Source: Natronosalvus amylolyticus
GTDB lineage: Archaea; Halobacteriota; Halobacteria; Halobacteriales; Natrialbaceae
NCBI RefSeq assembly: GCF_024298845.1
Contig: NZ_CP101157.1
Span: forward strand, 1 to 64,000
Direction: 5' to 3'
DNA length: 64,000 nucleotides
Shown here: positions 1 to 7,761 of the stretch, piece by piece
How positions within the stretch are numbered: the stretch's first letter is position 1
Layout of the letters: each line of letters begins with the position of its first letter
The notes under the pieces: generated by a model
What the model saw: the letters and a program-made list of their open reading frames with translations, nothing else
Databases searched by the model: none
What the model was told of the DNA's origin: nothing
Position numbers and translations under genes: made by a program

Positions 1-155
1 CGTAGCGAACGCATCCTGATTTTTCGAGCTTGTTGACTGCCTACCTGACCGTTTCGTAGTGTGTATGGAGGTGCTGTACGACGCAGCGGGTGGAGTCACC
101 ACTTTCGGTAGCTGAGATTGACCAGTGGCACACCGGAACGTCGACTCGTTGGATA

Positions 156-326
156 GAAACGAACGCACCGAAAAAAATGAATAAAACGAATGAAACGAAT
201 ACATCCGGAAACGAGTTTAGTGGATCTCACGGGTGACTTGCTCTTCCTCACAAGAAACGAATGAAACGAGCGTAACGAGTAGATGTATAAAAACGAACGA
301 GTTTCGTTCAGTGAGAGTAACGAACG
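156..326. repeat. Upstream ACGAA-type iterons of the par region
   Basis: Repeated (G/A)AACGAA units lie in the non-coding DNA before the ParA-like gene. Groups occur at 156-165, 183-200, 252-279 and 290-300. Within a group the units follow each other every 9 bp, and two more lie near 318-325. The same 9-bp unit reappears inside both downstream genes. Clustered short repeats beside a ParA gene are typical of a plasmid centromere, so a parS-like role is inferred; binding by the partner protein is not shown. Confidence 0.7.
283..293 (+). promoter_or_regulatory. Putative TATA box of the par operon
   Basis: The A+T-rich TATAAAA at 286-292 resembles a haloarchaeal TATA box. Transcription would start near 312-318, just before the GTG at 327 and the ATG at 342. 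The box sits between repeat units, so a protein bound to the repeats could repress the operon, as in autoregulated partition operons. This is inferred from position. Confidence 0.45.
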
Positions 327-1265
327 GTGGGATTTAACAGGATGGTATTCCTTTCATCGAGCGAAACACTCGCACCGAACGCACCAATCAAAACGAGCGA
401 AACGAACAAAACGAACGTAACGAACTCACCACAAGGCACGAACGATATGAGCGACACGAACACTTCACGAATCACCGTAGCGAATCAGAAAGGAGGAGCG
501 GGGAAAACAACGGACGTCATCCACACTGGCGGTGCACTTGCCGCGCGAGGACACGACGTACTCCTCGTCGATATCGACTATCACGGTGGACTTACATGCT
601 CGCTTGGCTACAGCGATCTGTATTACGACACCGACCGAACCACGCTATTTGATGTGCTGGACTTCGATCAGATGGAGTCGGTGAACGACATCATCGTCGA
701 GCACGAGGAATTCGATATTCTCCCCGCCAGTGAGAAGCTCGCTAACAATAAGAACATCCAGACGTTGCTCGAAGCGCCCAAGAGTCGAGAGCGTCTGGGA
801 ATGACTCTCGACGAACTCGACAAGGACTACGACTACATCGTCGTCGACACTCCTCCGTCGCTCAATGTTCTCACCGATAATGCTCTCGTCGCGACGGGCA
901 ACGTTATCATCCCAGTACTCCCTGAGAAGCTCAACGCCAATAGTCTCCAGATTTTCGCGAAACAGCTCCAGTCCCTCGAACCAGCCTACGGAGACGTCAA
1001 CCGCCTCGCGATCGTGTGCAACCGGGTCGAGCAGAACGCCGAACACCGGAGAACGATCGAGGAAATTGAATCTGCCTACTCGTTGCCTCTCTTCGAGATC
1101 CCGAAGCGGACCGACCTCTCACAATCGATTGGTGAAGGCGTGTCAATCTTCGGCTTCAGCAAGGAGAACAAGCGGGTCGAAGACGCCCGCTCGCTATTCA
1201 ACGACATCGCTGACCTGCTTGACGAGACCTTTGAGAAAACACCGCCGACGGAGGTTGAAGCATGA
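327..1265 (+). CDS. parA: ParA/Soj-type partition ATPase
   Basis: ParA-family P-loop ATPase that would segregate the replicon by binding DNA non-specifically and moving a centromere complex. A deviant Walker A KGGAGKTT lies at residues 55-62, followed by LLVDID and VVDTPPSL motifs. The usual D-P-Q-G after the Walker A' strand reads D-Y-H-G. GTG at 327 gives the longest form. ATG at 342 fits the TATA box best, and ATG at 447 gives a conventional N-terminus. The extension between them (KTSETNKTN) is encoded by the 9-bp repeats. The stop overlaps the next start (ATGA), so the two genes form an operon. The family is certain; the start is not. Confidence 0.9.
   Translation: MGFNRMVFLSSSETLAPNAPIKTSETNKTNVTNSPQGTNDMSDTNTSRITVANQKGGAGKTTDVIHTGGALAARGHDVLLVDIDYHGGLTCSLGYSDLYYDTDRTTLFDVLDFDQMESVNDIIVEHEEFDILPASEKLANNKNIQTLLEAPKSRERLGMTLDELDKDYDYIVVDTPPSLNVLTDNALVATGNVIIPVLPEKLNANSLQIFAKQLQSLEPAYGDVNRLAIVCNRVEQNAEHRRTIEEIESAYSLPLFEIPKRTDLSQSIGEGVSIFGFSKENKRVEDARSLFNDIADLLDETFEKTPPTEVEA
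390..426. repeat. 9-bp iterons inside the 5' part of parA
   Basis: Four consecutive 9-bp units of the form NAAACGANN run in frame and encode S-E-T-N-K-T-N-V-T. They match the upstream non-coding units, so the repeat is kept at DNA level in both coding and non-coding contexts. Confidence 0.7.
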
Positions 1266-1672
1266 GCGATGATTGGGGAAGTGCCTCGGGTATCGAGGGC
1301 AACTACGATGACGACGAGGAGGCGGAGGAAACGAACGAGACGAGCGAAGTGACCAAGACGACTGAAACCGGTTCATCGACTGTAACACAGGAAACGAGTT
1401 CACCGAACAAAACGAAGGAAACGAAGGAAACGAACAAAACGAACATTAAAGATGAGTGGAACGGCCGGACCATCTACATCCCGGATGATATCCTCAACGA
1501 CTTGGAGGACACGTACCTCGAATCCCAGCTAAAACTTCGAAAAGCGGGTCGTAACGAATTCAAGAAGAACCGGCATTTTTACCCCCTCCTCGTGCAGTTC
1601 GGCCTCGAAGCGCTCTCAGATGCCGACGCCGACGAAATTCAGGATCGGCTCTCCGACATCGCCGACGAGTAA
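1262..1672 (+). CDS. Small ParB-like/centromere-binding candidate
   Basis: A 136-residue acidic protein translated directly after ParA through an ATGA overlap. Residues 1-25 are acidic, and 25-62 are a low-complexity E/K-T-N/S linker encoded by the 9-bp repeats. Residues 67-136 form a compact domain starting GRTIYIPDD, like the strand of a ribbon-helix-helix protein. Position after a ParA suggests the centromere-binding partner that stimulates the ATPase. No ParB nuclease fold or standard ParB motif is visible, so this rests on synteny and the RHH-like look. Confidence 0.75.
   Translation: MSDDWGSASGIEGNYDDDEEAEETNETSEVTKTTETGSSTVTQETSSPNKTKETKETNKTNIKDEWNGRTIYIPDDILNDLEDTYLESQLKLRKAGRNEFKKNRHFYPLLVQFGLEALSDADADEIQDRLSDIADE
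1327..1444. repeat. 9-bp iterons inside the parA partner gene
   Basis: Two groups of GAAACGAAN-type units (1327-1350 and 1391-1444) occur in the linker region. The second group holds four back-to-back units and encodes K-T-K-E-T-K-E-T-N-K-T-N. They are the same units as those upstream of and within parA. Confidence 0.7.
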
Positions 1673-1759
1673 CTCTCGACAGACCGACGAACCACCCTGT
1701 TGCTGGCTCTCTCACTGACTGTGCTGGGGACTGTTATCCAGTAAGGGAGAGATAGAGTA

Positions 1760-3040
1760 TCACGAATCGAAGAGCCCGACCAGGTCATCACGCATTTCAT
1801 CCCGTCGATGGCGACGTCGCTCCGGCTTCGAGAGGTAGTTGTCGAGGACAACCTCGGCTGATTTTGATCCCTGCTCTTCCGCGATATCCTCGAACCGCTC
1901 AGCCACCCGTTTGACCGCCGCCCCATACGCCGTGTACCAGTATCGACGCCCCATCTTCGGCGTCGGCGCTGTCCCGTCGACGGTAACCCCTGCTTCCTCA
2001 GCGAGATCGCGGAAGTGCCGTCGGGCGGTCTCCGTTGATATATGACCGGATTTCGACGAGGATGATGGCAGTAGGTAGCCATTCCAGTCGTCACCGTGCT
2101 CGTCGTGGAGATCGTCGATCCGCGACTCGAGTTCCTCGACGCCGACCAGCAACGCGACCGTTCCCGGTCCGTTTTTGCGGTCATCCTCACCAAAGTCGAT
2201 GTACGGGTCCGGCCCCTCGTGGTCGTCCTCGGCGGGTGTGAGCGTGAGTTGGCGCGTATGAAGGGCACAGACCTCGCTCGGCCGCAGTCCCCACCCGCAG
2301 ACGCCAACGATGAGAAGGCGGTCAGCCGGCGTCTCGGCGGTCTGGTAGAGCGATTGAATCTGGTTGGCGTCGAGGGCAGGATTATCCCAGTCGGGTGCTG
2401 AATCCCACCCGAACCGACGTTCCAACCGCGTCGTCGGGTCGTAGTCAGCTTTCCCGAAGTCGACGCGGTGCTGGTAGAACTGCCGGACCTCTTGGACGTA
2501 CTTTCGTCGCGACGCGTGCGTGTTCAGCGTCTGGTCGAGCTGTCGGAGGACGTCGAATGTGTCCGCGACACGGGCTTTCTCTTCGGAACTTCCCTGTTCA
2601 GACTGGAGTGGTGAGAGCAGATCGTCGGTGTTGTTCACCTGCTGGTAGGTATCAACGTAGCGGCGAAGGACCGATTGCCGGGTCGCAACCGTCGATTCGG
2701 CACGCCCCTGCCGGTCTCGAAGCTCGCGCAGGTAGGATTCGAGCGCCTGGCATGTATCCTGATCGTCGACGAACGCGAAGGGGCTCTTGTCTTCGTCGTC
2801 GTTTGGTGGAACCCCGATCTCGGCGTAGAAGTCCCCGGGTGAGAGGTCGAAGTTCCGGGAGAGATGTGCGATGAAGCCCCGATAGTGGTCACTGAGCCAC
2901 GCGTAGGTCGGTGTCTCGCGGTCAGGGTCGAGTCCATCAGCCCGCATCTCCTGGACGATTTTCTCCTGGTAGAAGGCCTCGCAGTCATCGATATCCATCG
3001 TGCTGTAGCGTGGTGAGTCGGTGGTAGTTTCTGTGGACAT
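1760..3040 (-). CDS. Tyrosine recombinase/integrase (haloarchaeal)
   Basis: Site-specific recombinase of the XerC/phage-integrase class. Residues 90-190 resemble the SAM-like core-binding domain, and 225-410 the catalytic domain. Arg I is R253 in GLRPSEVCAL, R365/R366 lie in KMGRRYWYTAY in place of the usual HxxR box, and the probable nucleophile is Y402 in VVLDNYLS. The first HxxR histidine appears replaced by lysine, which some archaeal integrases tolerate. It would integrate, excise or resolve multimers of the replicon. It faces the par operon (convergent) and diverges from the 3400 gene, leaving a 360-bp gap that holds a long inverted repeat. Confidence 0.85.
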   Translation of the reverse strand: MSTETTTDSPRYSTMDIDDCEAFYQEKIVQEMRADGLDPDRETPTYAWLSDHYRGFIAHLSRNFDLSPGDFYAEIGVPPNDDEDKSPFAFVDDQDTCQALESYLRELRDRQGRAESTVATRQSVLRRYVDTYQQVNNTDDLLSPLQSEQGSSEEKARVADTFDVLRQLDQTLNTHASRRKYVQEVRQFYQHRVDFGKADYDPTTRLERRFGWDSAPDWDNPALDANQIQSLYQTAETPADRLLIVGVCGWGLRPSEVCALHTRQLTLTPAEDDHEGPDPYIDFGEDDRKNGPGTVALLVGVEELESRIDDLHDEHGDDWNGYLLPSSSSKSGHISTETARRHFRDLAEEAGVTVDGTAPTPKMGRRYWYTAYGAAVKRVAERFEDIAEEQGSKSAEVVLDNYLSKPERRRHRRDEMRDDLVGLFDS

Positions 3041-3204
3041 GGGTGATGGCGGTCCTGACGGGTCGTTGAATCGAATGCTGTCGTGTCCGCGTTTCTCAGT
3101 TGTATGTGTGAAATCGCGCTACGGAACGCGACTCACTGCGTGCACCCCTGATTCTAAGCCGGGTGTTCTCAGTGGATACACCGTTACTCCTAATCCACTT
3201 ATAC

Positions 3205-3250
3205 TTTGTGTGGTGTTGTTTTCCAGTCCAGAAAACCACAACAACACAAA
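3205..3250. repeat. Long imperfect inverted repeat between divergent genes
   Basis: Arms at 3205-3223 and 3231-3250 (TTTGTGTGGTGTTG against its inverted copy) flank a 7-nt centre, CAGTCCA. The repeat lies between the divergent integrase and regulator genes. It could be an operator of the regulator or a recombination core. No second copy was noticed in the window. Confidence 0.6.
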
Positions 3251-3368
3251 AATCCCATTTCCGGTGCCTCTGAGGAATAAATTTCATATCGCTATATCAT
3301 CTTTCCCCCTCAGCTAAGATCGGGGCGATGGCGAAGAGTTAATTCGATATAGAACTAATGACCTCAAC

Positions 3369-3378
3369 CTATATTAAG
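3369..3378 (+). promoter_or_regulatory. TATA box of the DUF7342-type gene
   Basis: CTATATTAAG lies about 25-30 bp before the ATG at 3400, the spacing expected of a leaderless haloarchaeal transcript. This argues for the 3400 start over the in-frame ATG at 3358, which lies upstream of the box. Confidence 0.6.
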
Positions 3379-3399
3379 ACAAAGCCCGAACGATGTTGT

Positions 3400-3939
3400 A
3401 TGACCGAAGATGAATCGAACTCCGAGGGCCTGATGGAACGCCAGACCACGGGTGAAGACCGCGTGCGGATGGTTGCTCGACAGCTGTCGGAGCCACAGAC
3501 GGCCAACTGGATCGCCTCCGAAGCGGGCTGGTCACACGAACCAACGAAGCGCGTCCTCGAGCGACTCGTCGACGACGGCATCCTCCACCGTGACGAAAGC
3601 GGTACTCACACGACGTATTATCCTGATTACCGCCGTCAAGCGATGCAGGAGGCGATGCGCCTCCGAGATAGCGGACACACTGTCGAGGAGCTTACAGACC
3701 GGCTCGCCAATATGAAGACGCAGATTCGCGACTGGGAGGATGAATTCGGCGTTGAATCACCGAATCAGCTTCGTGGGACGCTCGCTGACGAGTCCCTTGA
3801 CGGTGGCGAGGAAGACCGTCGCCGTGAGATTGCCCGCGAGTGGGAGCATCTTCAACGGCGTATCCAGATTGTCGGCTTCGCCATCCGCGAGTGGGACTTT
3901 CTCGCTCCGACGACAGAGCCTGCTGAGGCCAGCAGCTAA
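3400..3939 (+). CDS. DUF7342-like winged-helix regulator
   Basis: About 179 residues. Residues 15-75 form a winged-helix domain (repeated helices, then a wing around GTHTTYYPDY), and the rest is a long charged helical region ending in EWDFLAP. The family is common beside integrases in haloarchaeal elements and is assumed to regulate transcription. It is followed 3 bp later by an uncharacterised gene and then an integrase relic, the usual order of an integrated-element module. The family name is from memory; the target is unknown. Confidence 0.75.
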   Translation: MTEDESNSEGLMERQTTGEDRVRMVARQLSEPQTANWIASEAGWSHEPTKRVLERLVDDGILHRDESGTHTTYYPDYRRQAMQEAMRLRDSGHTVEELTDRLANMKTQIRDWEDEFGVESPNQLRGTLADESLDGGEEDRRREIAREWEHLQRRIQIVGFAIREWDFLAPTTEPAEASS

Positions 3940-3942
3940 CGG

Positions 3943-4401
3943 ATGTCGGTCCCGCATCTAGGTGGTGATCCGAACGCGAACCTCTACGCCCAGCTAAAGC
4001 GAGACGTCCTTGACCGCGTGCCACAGATCACGGCCGTCGAGTACGTTCCAGACGATATCGAGGCAAAGCAGCTTCGGGCGACTTTCGATCCGGCCCGTCT
4101 GGATCCCCCAACGGGCCCTGATTCGCCGGAACTGACCGTCAAGTGGTATCGACAGGAGCCACACGATTGGTTCCGTATCAACTACACCGACCCGAACACG
4201 GGCTTTCACGCTGGTTGGCATCAGGACGAAGACCATCCCGATCTGGGACGGACGCATTTCCAGTACTCAGTCGCCGATAAGGAGGACCGGTGGGGGATCA
4301 CATTCGAACATGAGACTCCCTCCCTGATTCTCTGGGAAATTGTCGAAGAGCTACTCAAGGACGTCCGTCCGACGTACCAGTACGCGAACGAGGAACCATG
4401 A
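3943..4401 (+). CDS. Uncharacterised partner of the DUF7342-like gene
   Basis: A 152-residue acidic soluble protein with no motif I recognise. Its middle is rich in aromatic residues (WYRQEPHDWFRINYTD) and its end is helical. It starts 3 bp after the regulator stop and its TGA overlaps the ATG of the broken integrase (ATGA), so all three were once one operon. A toxin-antitoxin-like or accessory integration role is possible but not shown. Confidence 0.7.
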   Translation: MSVPHLGGDPNANLYAQLKRDVLDRVPQITAVEYVPDDIEAKQLRATFDPARLDPPTGPDSPELTVKWYRQEPHDWFRINYTDPNTGFHAGWHQDEDHPDLGRTHFQYSVADKEDRWGITFEHETPSLILWEIVEELLKDVRPTYQYANEEP

Positions 4402-4682
4402 CACCCCGAGAACGGGCCGATCAGTCACTCGAGAGTTCCCTCGAGCGCTACCTCTAGGACAAGGGAAAAGGCCGCGGTGGCGACGGCGGGAACTACCGAC
4501 GTAACGCTGCACGCGAACTCGAGCGGTTCGCCGAGTGGGCCGCCGGTGACCGCGGCGACGACGACTGGATTGGAATCGTTCCTGACGATGTCGATCGCGA
4601 GCCGACCTTCGAGGACCTCGACGAACGCGTCTTCCGGGAATATGCCCGGCATCTCGCCGGCGAGCCGAACTTGGATGAATGA
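4398..4682 (+). pseudogene. Truncated, amber-interrupted integrase N-terminus
   Basis: The reading frame begins MTPRERADQSLESSLERYL, hits TAG at 4455-4457 where haloarchaeal integrases usually have Gln, and continues open to a TGA at 4680. The continuation (GGNYRRNAARELERF, then TFEDLDERVFREYARHLAGE) has the look of the SAM-like core-binding region of haloarchaeal XerC-like integrases. The whole catalytic domain is missing. It is therefore a relic with one nonsense mutation and a 3' deletion. The ATGA coupling with the previous gene marks its former operon. Confidence 0.8.
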
Positions 4683-4694
4683 CTGGTTCCCCGC

Positions 4695-5918
4695 TTACGG
4701 AGGAATCCAGCTCGTGTGGTCGCGGAGCGTTGTATCGGGTGTCTCCATCGTCGCACCACACTTAGGGCAGTAATCTTCGATCGCATCCTCGTCGTAGAGA
4801 TAATGATCACACTCGGGAGGGCTGGCCTGGAAGTACACGTCGTCCCAGTCGATGTCCGGTTCCCGACCGTAGAGACAGAAGGTACTGTGCCCTGAACGCC
4901 CTCGGTGATTCGTCACTAACCGAACGGGGCAGTACATACACTCATGGAGTTCGATGAGTGGCTGGTCGGAGTGATTTGTCCAGAGCGTTTCTCGACGCCC
5001 CCATTCGTGAAACCCCTTCGGACCCCAGCAGCGGTCTATCTCAGGTCGTGTAGCAAGTAGCTTCTCCACCTGTGCGGAATGGTACTGGCTTCCTGCCCAT
5101 TTCCAGAACGGTTCATGGTCGTATTCACGTACAATCGTATTCTTGAGCGCTTTCAGGGGGAAGTCCGGACCGTACTCGTCGCTCTCGGTGAAGGTGTAAC
5201 TGCCGTCGGGTTTGTGGACCCGGCGCAACTCACAACCCTGGCCGGCACAGATATCGTACGTGATTAGGTCGTCCTGTCCACGGGGGTGAGCATAGGGCGG
5301 CACTCGCTCCCACGCGTGTTCTCCGCTGTATAGGAGCGATTGGCAGTTCGTATATTGGTGTGCTTTGCTCGTCCGCTGAGAATATCCAGAGCCGTCGTCA
5401 CGCTCGAACTCGGCACCAATCGTGTCGTAGTCGAACGTATCGAGAAGGACAGTTGCTGCGCGTATCCAGACGACTGAGTAACCTGCAGCCAAGTAGTCAT
5501 GCGTCACCTGCTGGACATCCTTGTCCTCGTGGCTGTGCTGCACCTCAACGGCGAGTCCCTCCCCAAAGTAGGGATTCCAATCGATAAACGTCGCGAGTGC
5601 GTCGGCCCGGCGTTCGGTCACAGGTGTCGGTACCTCGGACATATCGACGTCTACCTCTGTCTCGATGCGGGCGCTTTCTCCGAACTGCTGGTGAAGGGCG
5701 ACCTCAACGCGTGCGACCGCTCGCGCGTGTGCCTCTGACTCGCCGCCGCTCGAGCACCGCTGGCCAGCGGCATCCGATACGTGGTAGAAGTGTCGAGCCT
5801 TCCCCGGCGCCGATCGCGGATACATAGTGTCACCGCACACAGGACACGTGACGGCTTCTCCATCGTCGACGATGGCGGGGACGACAGGGTGACCATCAAG
5901 ACGACCGCGAAAGGGCAT
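4695..5918 (-). CDS. CoiA-like competence/nuclease-fold protein
   Basis: Around 407 residues. A zinc-binding CPVCG...HFYH segment lies near residue 30, followed by EAHARAVARVEVAL, RRADALATF and LAVEVQHSH. The R-A-D...E-V-Q pattern is that of the CoiA family, a PD-(D/E)xK nuclease-like fold. More cysteine pairs lie near residues 330-390, ending in CPKCGATM. CoiA proteins act in DNA uptake or recombination in bacteria; the archaeal role is unknown. ATG at 5918 is preferred over a TTG nine codons upstream because it has GGAG in front. It lies tail-to-tail with the integrase relic. Confidence 0.7.
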   Translation of the reverse strand: MPFRGRLDGHPVVPAIVDDGEAVTCPVCGDTMYPRSAPGKARHFYHVSDAAGQRCSSGGESEAHARAVARVEVALHQQFGESARIETEVDVDMSEVPTPVTERRADALATFIDWNPYFGEGLAVEVQHSHEDKDVQQVTHDYLAAGYSVVWIRAATVLLDTFDYDTIGAEFERDDGSGYSQRTSKAHQYTNCQSLLYSGEHAWERVPPYAHPRGQDDLITYDICAGQGCELRRVHKPDGSYTFTESDEYGPDFPLKALKNTIVREYDHEPFWKWAGSQYHSAQVEKLLATRPEIDRCWGPKGFHEWGRRETLWTNHSDQPLIELHECMYCPVRLVTNHRGRSGHSTFCLYGREPDIDWDDVYFQASPPECDHYLYDEDAIEDYCPKCGATMETPDTTLRDHTSWIPP

Positions 5919-6107
5919 ATCTCCACAGAATATCTGGATAAGCAAGTAATCTCCCCCAGCCAGTAGGTCAGTGCAAGCAAAGCTGGAGGTTTTGGAACCG
6001 TGATCACCGTCTTCGTTTGAACCATTACATAACGAGTAGGCGCAAACGAGAGGTGACCAGACATCGATGAGAACATCGGCAAAGAACCGGGCTAATAGGA
6101 ATACCGA

Positions 6108-6459
6108 TCAAAACGGATCCTCGAGGCCGCAAGAAATACAGCGCATACATCCATCTTCGCGTTCCCAAATGTGGTCGCAGTACCGTGGATTTGTGGTCGT
6201 CATCTCAGTGAAGTCCTCGAAGGGATCATTTGAGATGATTTCCTCTCCATTGTGCTCTTTGAGACGGGCGCCACATCGGCACCGATAGCGATTCTTGCCT
6301 CGCGGTTCCCAGACGTGTTGATGGTTCTTCTCCCTCTTTTCTCGCTGTTCAAACGCCGCTTGAGCAGCACTATCGGCAAGATCAGTATTCGTCTTGATCG
6401 TTGATTCATCGTAAATGTGACTGACTCGGTTCTACGACGTAGGAGATACTTTGAAGTCC
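6108..6459 (-). pseudogene. Zinc-ribbon ORF without a usable start
   Basis: A 116-codon open frame carries VWEPRGKNRYRCRCGARL and, near the end, YCDHIWEREDGCMRCISCG, two zinc-ribbon-like cysteine clusters. There is no ATG, GTG or TTG before the conserved part; the only ATG is about 37 codons from the end. The 5' end overlaps the tail of the PadR gene in another frame. Either the start was lost by mutation or it is translated by frameshift from PadR. The composition fits a real haloarchaeal protein. Confidence 0.5.
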
Positions 6460-6728
6460 TCAATATATTGGCTCTCCCACTCACGCCGCGCCTCGATTTC
6501 GCGTCGTCCACGCTGGGTGACTGTGTACATATTCGTTCGTTTATCCAGTTCACCCTTCTTGAGGAGTCCTTTGTCGACGAGATCGTCCAGGTTTGGATAG
6601 AGCCGACCATGGTTGATCTCCTGTTCGTAGTAGTCGTCGAGCTCAGCCTTAACTGCGAGCCCGTGCGGCTCTTCGAGCCCGACGATCACGTACAAGATAT
6701 CACGCTGGAAGCCCGTCAGATCGTACAT
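6432..6728 (-). CDS. PadR-family transcriptional regulator
   Basis: A 98-residue winged-helix protein beginning MYDLTGFQRDILYVI, with the PadR hallmark HGRLYPNLDDLVDKGL and a wing ending YTVTQRGRREI. PadR proteins are usually ligand-responsive repressors. A close paralogue lies at 53203-53484. The two align without gaps over about 90 residues. The target is not evident; the histone-fold gene diverges upstream. Confidence 0.85.
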   Translation of the reverse strand: MYDLTGFQRDILYVIVGLEEPHGLAVKAELDDYYEQEINHGRLYPNLDDLVDKGLLKKGELDKRTNMYTVTQRGRREIEARREWESQYIEDFKVSPTS

Positions 6729-6830
6729 TCGTCCGTTTCTCTGTTTCTACTGGGTTGAATAAGTTCTTCTTGGTGTCCAACGCATATCTTAAAAGTGACA
6801 ACCGTAATTCTGTGTGAGGAACTTAGAACC

Positions 6831-6838
6831 TTTATGAG
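6831..6838 (+). promoter_or_regulatory. Putative TATA box of the DUF1931 gene
   Basis: CCTTTATG lies about 27-30 bp before the ATG at 6864, consistent with leaderless transcription. A GGAGAA stretch at 6846 could act as a ribosome site if the transcript has a short leader. Confidence 0.4.
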
Positions 6839-6863
6839 GTGGACAGGAGAACTTGGCAATGAA

Positions 6864-7031
6864 ATGTCTGACCTGATTGTCAAAGCAGCTGTGAAGGATG
6901 CACTATCGGATCAGAACGTGTCAGCGGATTTCTACGACGCCCTCAACGAGGAAGTTTCCGAACTGCTTGAGGACGCCGCTCAGCGAGCTGACGCGAACGA
7001 TCGGAAGACGGTCCAGCCACGGGACCTGTAG
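6864..7031 (+). CDS. DUF1931 histone-fold protein
   Basis: A 55-residue protein starting MSDLIVKAAVKDAL and ending NDRKTVQPRDL. This matches the small archaeal DUF1931 family with a histone-like fold. Family members are thought to bind DNA or chromatin partners; the exact role is unknown. The in-frame upstream codons from a GTG at 6795 do not resemble the family, so ATG 6864 is chosen. It diverges from the PadR gene. Confidence 0.8.
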   Translation: MSDLIVKAAVKDALSDQNVSADFYDALNEEVSELLEDAAQRADANDRKTVQPRDL

Positions 7032-7109
7032 CGGTCTGTAGGCATATTGAGAAACCGTGATTTTCTGTTCAGCACGCTCTTAGGCAGGAATCCATCGCCT
7101 CATACAGGA

Positions 7110-7152
7110 TTAACCAACATTCTGGAATTAGTGGGAGATAGATGTTGGTTAA
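7110..7152. repeat. TTAACCAACA inverted repeat, copy 1
   Basis: A perfect 10-bp inverted repeat, TTAACCAACA (7110-7119) and TGTTGGTTAA (7143-7152), with a 23-nt spacer. Two further copies with the same arms occur at 45531 and 63827. It is probably an operator or a mobile-element relic. Confidence 0.7.
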
Positions 7153-7171
7153 TATTGTGAAAATCTTCTAT

Positions 7172-7420
7172 CTATGCGGAGGGATTATTGGCATCTTCTG
7201 GTAGAAGTCGCTTTCGAGAAGCACTCACGTTCGATCGAATTGCTTCTTCGGTCGCGTTTCGAATCGCAGTAACATGCGGAGGAAGGGATTCGAGTGCGCT
7301 CGTTCGGACAGGGTAGGTTTGTCTTGGAAGAGTAACGATGTCGAACGAAGTCAGAGCGCTGTGTGACTGGTCGCCAACCATTATCAGGTACCCGTTTCGC
7401 TGGTGACCTGCATTCGTCAT
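7172..7420 (-). CDS. Small uncharacterised ORF
   Basis: 82 residues with an ATG start; the central part (SFDIVTLPRQTYPVRTSALESLPPH) looks protein-like. It has no recognised domain and is less acidic than its neighbours. It could be the C-terminal remnant of a longer gene. The surrounding 7032-7760 stretch otherwise holds only the inverted repeat at 7110. Confidence 0.35.
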   Translation of the reverse strand: MTNAGHQRNGYLIMVGDQSHSALTSFDIVTLPRQTYPVRTSALESLPPHVTAIRNATEEAIRSNVSASRKRLLPEDANNPSA

Positions 7421-7761
7421 TCGAGCATCTGGTCTGCCAGCTCTGGATACTCTTTTGGATCAACTGGTCTAGTTTTGAAGATCGTGAGAACTATAAGAGG
7501 TGGTTGAGGATGCGACGGGCATTGAAGTAACTGTCATTCGGAACCGGGATGCTGATGACGCCGATCCCAATGACTGGTCGCTGTCAGTGGTAATCGACTC
7601 AAAGAGTGGATGCAGTAGTAACGTCAAACTGATACCAAACATTCAGATACGTACACAACCTCCGAAAGTACATGACCGTCCGGGAGCACAAGTCCCAACA
7701 CGAACACGTGGAGTCGCTTCCACTTATTTCGAAGTCAGCAACAGTGAGGAACGTTGAAGCG

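Noticed and set aside
645-1046. Long antisense frame inside the ParA gene
   Set aside because: It is a mirror of the high-GC third positions of parA, with no domain and no start signal.
2395-2874. 159-codon frame antisense to the integrase
   Set aside because: Arg/Ser/Gly-rich, basic content typical of a shadow of an acidic haloarchaeal gene.
7500-7757. 85-codon frame before the FNR-like gene
   Set aside because: No domain, mixed content, and it overlaps the probable promoter of the reductase gene.
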